NCBI RefSeq assembly: GCF_025751435.1
Contig: NZ_JAOWKY010000001.1
Coordinates: 852,001-916,000 of the forward strand
Reading direction: 5' to 3'
DNA: 64,000 bases
Source of the DNA: Albidovulum marisflavi
GTDB lineage: Bacteria > Pseudomonadota > Alphaproteobacteria > Rhodobacterales > Rhodobacteraceae
The position numbers and the translations under genes are program-made. Shown piece by piece: positions 9,701 through 17,100 of this stretch (positions within the stretch are counted from its first letter, which is position 1; each line of letters begins with the position of its first letter). The notes under the pieces are model-generated. The model worked only from the letters and a program-made list of their open reading frames with translations. It was not told where the DNA came from and made no database searches.

Positions 9701-12700
9701 GGCTTTTCCTTTGCGAAGCTCGGGCAGGACAGCTACAGCATCTCGCCCGAGCGCGGACGCGTGGACTATGACCGCCTGCTGCAGGTGCTGGCGGCCGAAG
9801 GCTTCAAGCCCGACCGCATCGCGCACCTGTGGCTCGTGACAGACAGGCCAACCTTCCGGCTGGGCTCCAACTTCTTCATGCGCAACCAGGAGCAGGGCTT
9901 CCAGGCCTTGCTGTCGCTGGCACTGGCGATGGCGGAAGCCGATCTGCCGCAGCCGCTGCACCTGACCTGCGTTTCGACAGGCGCACAGCAGGTGCGTTCC
10001 GAGAAACTGCCCGATCCCGAAAAGGCCACGGCATTCGGACCCCTGCGCGTGATCCCGAGAGAGTTTCCGGGCGTCACCTGTGCCGCGCTTGACGTTGCCT
10101 TGCCGACCGGCCCGGCGCGGGAGTCCGGTTTGGACAGGCTGGCCGATCAGGTGATCGAGGATCTGATCGCAGCGCCAGCGAACCTGACCGCCGCGCTGCG
10201 CGACGGCCGCAGGTACGAACTGACTTGGCGGCCCGTCGCCCTTGACCCCGTCCAGACGCCGATCCCAGAGGGCGCGGTCTGCCTGATCACGGGCGGCTTC
10301 GGCGGGATCGGCCAGACCATGGCGGAACGTCTGGTCGGTGAACGGGGCGCAAGGGTCGCGCTTCTGACCCGGACCGCGTTGCCGCCCCGCGACACCTGGG
10401 AAGCCTATCTGCGCTCGGCCCCGCCGAAGGACGCCGCCGCCCGGCGGATCAGGGCGGTGCAGAAGCTCGAGGCGCTGGGAGCCAAGCCGCTGATCGTCGC
10501 CGGCGACGTGTGCAACCTGGAACACATGAAGGCCGTCAGGCACGAGGTCGAGCAGGCATTCGGACGGATCGATGTCCTGATCCACGCAGCCGGCGTCGTC
10601 GACGACGCGCCCATGCTGGCCAAGACGATCGAAAGCGTGGACGACGTCTTTGCGCCTAAGGTTCATGGCACACTGGTTCTGGACCAGGTCTTTCCGGACG
10701 GCAGTCTTGACCTGATGGTGCTCTTCGCTTCGACGTCGACGATCATCGCTCCGCCGGGCCAGGTCGATTACGTCGCCGCGAACGAATTCCTGAATGCCTA
10801 TGCCAGGTCGCGTTCGGGCGGCAAGACGCGGGTCAGCGCGATCAACTGGGGCATCTGGTCGGACGTGGGCATGGCGGCCGAGGCGCTGGCCGGTCCGGTC
10901 GACGCGCCAGTAGAGCCGGTCGACGCGCCGATGCTTGACGCGCGCACGCTTGACGGGGACGGCAACCGGGTTTTCACCGCGGCCTGGGACGAGTCACGCT
11001 GGTTCCTGGATGGTCACCGCACGAGGGACGGGCGGGCGATCCTGCCGGGTACGGGCTACCTGGACCTTGCGGCGCAGTCCTTGATGCTGCAGGGCGAGGC
11101 CGGGCCGTTCGAGATCCGCGACCTTTCCTTCCTCAGCCCGCTGGTGGTGCAGGATGGAAAGCCCCGAGAGGTGCGGGTCACGCTGGCGCCGGATGCCGAA
11201 GGCTATCGCTTCGAGGTTCGCAGCGACGTCGAGGTCGACGGCCGACGTGGATACGGACTGAATGCCGAGGGGCGCCTGTCCAGGGCGTCCAGGGCGCCCG
11301 CGCAGGTCGATGTGCAGCCGATCCTTGCGCGATGCACCACGAAGGCCGAAACCGGCAAGGGGCTGAGGTCGCCGCAGGAAGAGCATCTGGCGTTCGGACC
11401 GCGCTGGCGCGTGCTGGACCGGCGCGCCTACGGCAAGGATGAAGGCATCGCGCACCTGGCGCTGCCGCCTTCCTTCCGCTCGGACATGGAAAAGGGACAC
11501 CTTATCCATCCCGCGCTGATGGACCTTGCGACCGGCTGGGCGATGGACCTGATCGATGGGTATGAGCCGACCCATCTGTGGGTCCCGATGTCCTACGCTT
11601 CGATCTCGGTCTTCCGCCCGCTGCCGTCCGACATCGCGAGCTGGGTGCGCAATGCGGGCGACAATCGCGCCGACGCGCCTGCCGCGCTTTTCGACGTGGA
11701 CATCCTGGATGCCGAGGGCAACATCTGCATCAGCGTCCGGGGCTTTGCGATCCGCAGGCTTGAGCATGGCTTCGGATTGTCGCCAGCGACTCCGTCGCGC
11801 GACGTGGAGTTCCCGGATGGTGGCGACGGCGCGGCGCATCCCGTCTCTGCCGCCGAAGCGCGGCTACGCCACAACCTGACGCAAGGCATTCCCGCACGCG
11901 AAGGCGCCGAGGCGTTCGGCCGAGCGCTTGCCCTGGGGCTGCCGCAGGTCGTCGTTTCGTCGATGGACCTGCCGACGCTTGTCGCGCAGGCTGGCCAGTC
12001 GCCGGACACCGAGGGCGCGGCGGGGCCAGGCTTTGAGCGTCCCGAACTCGACAGCGCCTATGTCGAGCCGCGCACCGATATCGAGCGGACGCTGGTCGGG
12101 TTCTGGCAGGACCTGCTTGGCGTCGGACAGGTCGGCGTCGAGGACAGTTTCTTTGACCTCGGTGGCCACTCCCTGATCGCGGTACGGCTGTTCGCGATGA
12201 TCCGAAAGACCTACGCGGTCGATTTCCCCATATCCGTCCTGTTCGAGGCGCCGACGATCGCCACCTGTGCCGCGCTCATCGAAGAGCGCGTCGGACCGCA
12301 AAAGGGGGGCGCGGGAACTGCGGTCGCGCAGGCACCGTCCCGGCGCTTCACGCACATCGTGCCCATGAACCAGCATGAAGGCGGAACAAGGCCGCCGCTT
12401 TTCCTGGTGGCGGGCATGTCCGGCAACATCCTGAATCTGCGCGGCACGGCCAAGCTTCTGGGCGATGAATGGAAGTGCTACGGCCTGCAAGCGCGGGGCC
12501 TTTACGACGAGGACGCGCCGCACGAAAGCCTGGTCGACGCGGCACGGGACTGCCTTGCGGAAATCCGGCAGGTCCAGCCGCAGGGCCCCTACGTCCTGGG
12601 CGGCTACTCGGGTGGCGGACTGACCGCTTGGGAGATCGCGCGCCAGATCGAGGCCGAGGGCGACGAGGTGTCGCTTCTGGTTCTGCTTGATACCCCGCTT

Positions 12701-13192
12701 CCGGTGCGTCCGGAGCTAAGCCGCGCCGACCGGGTCATGATCAAGCTGAACCAGCTGATTGAAGGCGGACCCGCCTATCTTCTGCAATGGTACCGAGAGC
12801 GCAAAGCCTGGAAAGCGGCAGAGCGCGCCCGCGCTGCCGCCGGACCCGGAACCGGCCCGGAGGCGCTGTTGACCGCAGTCGAAAAGGCGTTCCTCAGGGC
12901 GGTGGTCAAGCTTGAACTGGCGCCACGGACGGGCAAGACGGTTCTGTTGCGGACGGGCAATGTCAAGCGCTGGAAGGCTTTGGGCGGGCGTTGGGTCGAT
13001 GCCGAAAGGTGTTATGTCCTGGACGACAACGGCATCGGGCGCCACGCCTCTGACCTGACTGTGATCGAAGTGCCGGGTGACCACGACACGATGGTTCTGG
13101 AACCCAATGTCAGGGTTCTGGTCCAGAAGCTGCGGGAGGTGCTGGACCACGCCCAGCCAGATGAGCGCCAGTGGCGCGCAGCGGCGGAGTAG
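6797..13192 (+). CDS. Type I polyketide synthase, KS-AT-KR-DH-ACP-TE
   Basis: 2131 residues. KS about 14-435 with complete Cys-His-His triad (TACSTS Cys186, ECHGTGT His322, KTNIGHLD His362). AT about 535-840 with GHSMGE Ser635 and His734 in IAAHSRM, most like malonyl-type but not the canonical HAFH. KR with GGFGGIG near 1165 and Tyr1325/Asn1329. DH about 1390-1650 with His1407 and Asp1576 (HPALMD). ACP with GGHSL Ser1792, and a type I thioesterase with GYSGG Ser1938, Asp1965, His2096. KR precedes DH, unlike the common KS-AT-DH-KR order. One module plus TE implies it finishes a chain, probably receiving a starter from the NRPS encoded downstream. ATG 6797 is used; 6806 is an alternative. Confidence 0.93.
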   Translation: MANMSEDPVIGENDIAIVGMAAHLPGAASIDDYWRNLRDGVESIRRLTEAELLAAGENPARMRAPNYVPAAATLEGFERFDADFFGLSPKEAAIMDPQHRQFLETAWEAMENAGHMPEGFEGPIGVYAGCGMGSYFYFNLCSNPDLVRSTGMFLLRHTGNDKDFLSTRVSHIFNLTGPSLSVQTACSTSLVAVHMASQALLNGECDMALAGGVTIEIPHARGYLHAEGEVLSPDGHCHAFDHRAQGTVFGSGAGCVVLRRLKDAVADGDHVWAVIKASAINNDGSDKAGYLAPSVDGQARAVAEAHAVAGVGADTIGYVECHGTGTYLGDPIEVAALTQAFRNTTDKAGYCRIGSVKTNIGHLDTAAGVASLIKTSLALHHRQLPPSLGYEKPNPAIDFETSPFRVNDRLSDFPALGAPRRAGVNSLGVGGTNAHAVLEEAPIRPASEDSDWPFHLLVLSARSRSALDEASQNLAAHLRAHPEQPLADIAWTLKEGRRAFDRRRVVVAETHEEAVKLLESGEPRRVFTHAHIGDNPEIVFMFPGGGAQYAGMARDLYETEPVFREWMDRGIDHLQPKLDYDLRALWLPTADGHDEAAERLKRPSVQLPLIMITEYALAQLWISWGVEPAVLVGHSMGENTAACLAGVMSFEDCIGLVHLRGQLFDTIAPGGMLSVPMSAAQLAPMLGPDLDMASVNAPDLCVVSGPQAALDELEKTLRAHEFEPQRVQIDIAAHSRMLAPILERFGDYLRAIRLSEPRLPIISNRSGKLLSAVEATDPGYWVQHLRNTVMFADCAVTLMEKPGRVYLEVGPGRALSSLIQANGVPANQVLSSLRHPDHELADDIWFMTTIGRLWALGVPVDWAPIWGEARRNRLPLPTYPFQRQPYFIEPGHAEPVAEEAWPERIKDIVDWGWKPHWRPRAADCEAEADQLAEATRHDWLVFADDVGLSDRIVARLRGAGHRAVEVRVGFSFAKLGQDSYSISPERGRVDYDRLLQVLAAEGFKPDRIAHLWLVTDRPTFRLGSNFFMRNQEQGFQALLSLALAMAEADLPQPLHLTCVSTGAQQVRSEKLPDPEKATAFGPLRVIPREFPGVTCAALDVALPTGPARESGLDRLADQVIEDLIAAPANLTAALRDGRRYELTWRPVALDPVQTPIPEGAVCLITGGFGGIGQTMAERLVGERGARVALLTRTALPPRDTWEAYLRSAPPKDAAARRIRAVQKLEALGAKPLIVAGDVCNLEHMKAVRHEVEQAFGRIDVLIHAAGVVDDAPMLAKTIESVDDVFAPKVHGTLVLDQVFPDGSLDLMVLFASTSTIIAPPGQVDYVAANEFLNAYARSRSGGKTRVSAINWGIWSDVGMAAEALAGPVDAPVEPVDAPMLDARTLDGDGNRVFTAAWDESRWFLDGHRTRDGRAILPGTGYLDLAAQSLMLQGEAGPFEIRDLSFLSPLVVQDGKPREVRVTLAPDAEGYRFEVRSDVEVDGRRGYGLNAEGRLSRASRAPAQVDVQPILARCTTKAETGKGLRSPQEEHLAFGPRWRVLDRRAYGKDEGIAHLALPPSFRSDMEKGHLIHPALMDLATGWAMDLIDGYEPTHLWVPMSYASISVFRPLPSDIASWVRNAGDNRADAPAALFDVDILDAEGNICISVRGFAIRRLEHGFGLSPATPSRDVEFPDGGDGAAHPVSAAEARLRHNLTQGIPAREGAEAFGRALALGLPQVVVSSMDLPTLVAQAGQSPDTEGAAGPGFERPELDSAYVEPRTDIERTLVGFWQDLLGVGQVGVEDSFFDLGGHSLIAVRLFAMIRKTYAVDFPISVLFEAPTIATCAALIEERVGPQKGGAGTAVAQAPSRRFTHIVPMNQHEGGTRPPLFLVAGMSGNILNLRGTAKLLGDEWKCYGLQARGLYDEDAPHESLVDAARDCLAEIRQVQPQGPYVLGGYSGGGLTAWEIARQIEAEGDEVSLLVLLDTPLPVRPELSRADRVMIKLNQLIEGGPAYLLQWYRERKAWKAAERARAAAGPGTGPEALLTAVEKAFLRAVVKLELAPRTGKTVLLRTGNVKRWKALGGRWVDAERCYVLDDNGIGRHASDLTVIEVPGDHDTMVLEPNVRVLVQKLREVLDHAQPDERQWRAAAE

Positions 13193-13196
13193 GGCT

Positions 13197-14192
13197 ATGG
13201 CAAGCGTTCTTGTGATCATCGTGAACTGGCGCACCGCCGAGATGACGCTGGCCGCGGCCGAAGCCGCTCTGGCCGCGATGGAGGGGATACCCGGTGCGAT
13301 CACCATCGTCGACAACGATTCGGGCGACGGGTCCGAGGACATTTTGCGCGCCGGTATCGCGCGGCGCGGCTGGAACCGGGTGCGCGTGATCCAGTCCGGA
13401 CGGAACGGCGGCTACGGCGCAGGCAACAACGTCGGCATCCGCGCGGGTCTGCCGGACGGAAGCAAGCCTGACTACGTCCACGTCCTGAACCCGGATGCGT
13501 TCCCCGCGCCCGGCGCCATCCGTGCGCTGGTGGCCCACATGGAGCGCCACCCCGAAGCAGGCGTCGCCGGCAGCTACGTCCATGGGCCCGACGGGGTCCC
13601 GCACGCCTCTGCCTTCCGGTTCTTCAGCATCGGATCCGAGTTCGAGGACGCGGCCAAGACGGGGCCGATATCCCGGCTTCTGGCCAACCGGATCGTGCCG
13701 TTGCCGACGCCGACAGAAGCCACGCGCGTGGACTGGGTCACGGGCGCCTCAATGATGCTGAGGCAGTCGGTGCTGGATCGCATCGGCCTGTTTGACGAAG
13801 CGTATTTCCTGTATTTCGAGGAAACCGACCTGTGCCTTCGCTTTGCGCGGGCGGGCTACGCGACGGACCATGTCCGGCGCAGCGAGGTGACCCACATCGG
13901 ATCGGTCTCGACGGGGATGAAATCGCTGGCGCGGGTTCCGGCCTATTGGTTCGACAGCCGCTGGCGCTATTTCGCCAAGAACCACGGCCGGGCCTATGCC
14001 TTCGCGGCGACGGGCGCGCGCGTGGCGGGGGGGCTTCTTCTAGGGCTGAGGCGTCTGGTCGGCAGATGCGCCCAGCAAAATCCGCCGTACTTCCTGCGCG
14101 ACCTGTTGGCGCATGGGATGAAGGCGGGCTGCAGGGCGGTCGCGCCCGAACGGGGAACCAGGACGCAAACGCCAGTTGGGAGCAAGACATGA
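13197..14192 (+). CDS. Glycosyltransferase family 2 (rhamnosyltransferase-like) between PKS and NRPS
   Basis: 331 residues. GT2 landmarks: VLVIIVNWRTAEMT at the start, IVDNDSGDGS, NGGYGAGNN, HVLNPDAFPAP as the metal-site region, and a VTGASMMLRQ segment followed by YFEETDLCLRFARAGY, typical of the rhamnosyl/WcaA-like subgroup. The start ATG at 13197 lies four bases after the PKS stop; upstream in-frame sequence overlaps the PKS and is rejected. Its stop overlaps the NRPS start in an ATGA, so it is translated as part of the biosynthetic operon. This strongly suggests the product, or the carrier it ends on, is glycosylated. Sugar and acceptor are unknown. Confidence 0.88.
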   Translation: MASVLVIIVNWRTAEMTLAAAEAALAAMEGIPGAITIVDNDSGDGSEDILRAGIARRGWNRVRVIQSGRNGGYGAGNNVGIRAGLPDGSKPDYVHVLNPDAFPAPGAIRALVAHMERHPEAGVAGSYVHGPDGVPHASAFRFFSIGSEFEDAAKTGPISRLLANRIVPLPTPTEATRVDWVTGASMMLRQSVLDRIGLFDEAYFLYFEETDLCLRFARAGYATDHVRRSEVTHIGSVSTGMKSLARVPAYWFDSRWRYFAKNHGRAYAFAATGARVAGGLLLGLRRLVGRCAQQNPPYFLRDLLAHGMKAGCRAVAPERGTRTQTPVGSKT

Positions 14193-17100
14193 CGCGGTTT
14201 TCCGGCCTGTTCGTCGGCAACGAATCCCTGTTGATCCAGTGCTCCGAAACCTGGCTGGCCGCGGGACACGGGATCGCGGCGATCGTCACGCGAAATCCCG
14301 AGATCGCCCGCTGGGCGAATGATCGCGGGCTTCGGGTCGAGGCGCAGGATGCAGGGCTGGCGGAGCGAAGCGCCGACCTGTCCTGCGACTGGTTGTTTTC
14401 GGTCGCGAACCTGCACGTCCTGCCCGAGCCTCTGATCCAGACCGCGAAACGCGGGGCAATCAACTTTCACGATGGACCCCTGCCACGGCACGCAGGTCTG
14501 AACGCCCCGGTCTGGGCAATCCTGGAAGGCGAAAAGCGCCACGGGGTCGCCTGGCATCTGATCGAAGGCGGCATCGACGAAGGCGCGATCCTGGAGACGC
14601 GCGAATTCGACATTGCGGACGCGGAAACCGCGCTGACGCTGAACGCGAAGTGCTTCGAGGCGGCGATAGATAGCTTTGGCACGCTGGTCGCCGCGATCGG
14701 CGCGGACGATCTTCACCCGCGCGACCAGGACCTTGCGCTGCGCAGCTGGCATGCCCGCGCCGACCGGCCGCGCGCCGCGGCGCGCCTGGATTTCTCACAT
14801 TCCGGCGAAGATGTCGTGCGTCTTGTCCATGCGCTTGACCATGGCGGCTACTGGAATCCGCTGGCGCTCCCCAAGATCGTAGCAGCGGGGCGGGTCCTGG
14901 CCGTCGGCTCTGCCGAAACGGCGCCGGGCGACGCCAGCCCGGCCGGCACCGTCCTGGCGGCGGATCGGGCGGGGCTTACAGTTGCCTGTGGTCGCGGGGC
15001 GGTCACCATCGGGGCGCTGAGGGACATGGACGGGAACGCGGTCTGCCCGATTTCTCTTGCCGCTGTGGGGCAGACGCTTCCCGCGCTGCAACCGGACGAG
15101 GCAGACCATCTGAGCGCGGCCATGGCCGCGATTGCCTCCGGCGACGGCCATTGGCGCGAACGGTTGCGCGCGCTTCGTCCTGCCGCGCTGCCCTTGGCGG
15201 CCGAGCCGGAACATGCCCCCGACTGGCAGCGGATCGGGTGCGACATCGCGGATGGCGACCCGGCGCGGGGCGCGGCGGCGCTGGCGCTTTTCGCCCGAGC
15301 CTACGGCGGAGATGAGCCTGTCGACGTGGCGCTGCGCCTTGCCGGAGCGCCTGCCGCCGACGGATACCTTTCGCACTGGGTCCCCCTTCGCGCGGGGCAA
15401 AAAGCGACGGCTGGCTCTTTCCTGGACGCGTTCAAGCGTGATCTTGCCCGCGCGATGAGGTGGCCCGCATTCGCGACCGATCTGCCGCTGCGCGACCCGG
15501 ACATGGGCCGGGTGACGCAGCCAGACATCGCGCTGAGCCTTGGGGCGGACGCGCCGTTGACAGGTAGCGTCCTGACGCTGGCGATTTCGGGCGACGGTGC
15601 GGCCCTGCATTTCGATGCGACGCGGCTTGACGCCGGCTGCGCGGAAATCCTGGCGGCGCGCATCGCGCATCTGGCAGACGCCCTGGGTGCGGCACATGGC
15701 GACCCGGTCCTGACGACCCTGTCCGCGATGCCCGAAAGCGAACGCACCCTGCTTACCAAGGACTGGAACCGCACCGCAGCCGGCTACGACGCCGCCCTTT
15801 GCGTGCACGAGGCATTCGAGGCGCAGGCCGCGCGCACGCCGGATGCCGTCGCCCTTATCCACGAAGACAAGAAGCTGAGCTATGGCGACCTGAACGCGCG
15901 CGCCAACCAGGTCGCGCATGTGCTGATGGACATGGGCGTCGGGCCGGGAACGCTGGTCGGCCTTTGCACGGGACGTTCGCCTTTGCTGATGGTCGGCGCG
16001 CTGGCGATCCAGAAGGCCGGAGGGGCCTATGTGCCGCTGGACCCATCCTATCCCGCCGACCGTCTCGCGCTTTATGTCGAGGATTCCGCCTGTCCTGTCA
16101 TCGTGACCGAACGCGCGCTTTCGCAAACGCTTCCGCATAGCGCCGCCGCCATCCTGCGGCTGGACGACGACCCGCGCATCGCAAAGGCATCGGGCGACAA
16201 TCCCGGCAGCGGGGTCACGGGCGATGACCTGGCTTACATGATCTACACCTCGGGCTCTACCGGACGGCCCAAGGGCGTGATGATCGAACATCGCAACGTC
16301 CAGAACTTCTTCACCGGCATGGATGCGCATATCCGCTGCGATCCCCCGGGCACATGGCTTGCCGTGACCTCGCTCTCCTTCGACATCTCGGTGCTTGAGC
16401 TGTTCTGGACGCTTGCGCGCGGGTTCCGCGTGGTGATCATGGGGGACGCGGACCGGGCGCTGGTGTCGGGGGGAAGAACGCCGGTGTCCGCCAAGGGCAT
16501 GGACTTCAGCCTTTACTACTGGGGCAATGACGACGGGGCGGGGCCTGCAAAGTACGACCTTCTGCTTGAGGGCGCGAAATTCGCGGACCGGCACGGCTTC
16601 TGCGCGGTCTGGACGCCCGAGCGGCACTTCCACGCCTTCGGGGGCCCCTATCCCAACCCCTCGGTCACGGGCGCGGCAGTGGCGGCGGTCACGCGCAACC
16701 TTGCGGTGCGGGCAGGGTCCTGCGTCGCGCCGCTGCATCACCCGGCCAGGATCGCCGAGGAATGGGCGGTCATCGACAACCTGACCAACGGGCGCGCCGG
16801 GCTGGCCATCGCCTCGGGCTGGCAGCCCGACGATTTCGTGCTCAGGCCCGAAAACACGCCCCCCGAGAACAAGCCCGCGATGTTCGACGCGATCGACAAG
16901 GTCCGCCGTCTGTGGCGCGGCGAGGCGGTCGAGTTCCCGACGGCCTCGGGCAAGCCCTTTGCCGTCGTGACCCAGCCCCGGCCCGTGTCGAAAGAAGTGC
17001 CGATTTGGGTCACGACCGCGGGCAATCCCGAAACTTGGCGCGAGGCCGGGGCGGCGGGCGCGAACATCCTCACCCATCTGCTTGGCCAGTCGGTCGACGA

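Noticed and set aside
6686-10666. 1326-codon open frame on the minus strand across the PKS
   Set aside because: It is antisense to an intact PKS with complete active sites; the composition (Arg, His, Gly rich) and lack of any domain show that it is a GC-driven shadow.
13832-14188. N-terminal extension of the NRPS frame into the upstream glycosyltransferase
   Set aside because: It overlaps a conserved GT2 gene; the ATG at 14189 has a GGGAG ribosome site and begins the formyltransferase fold.
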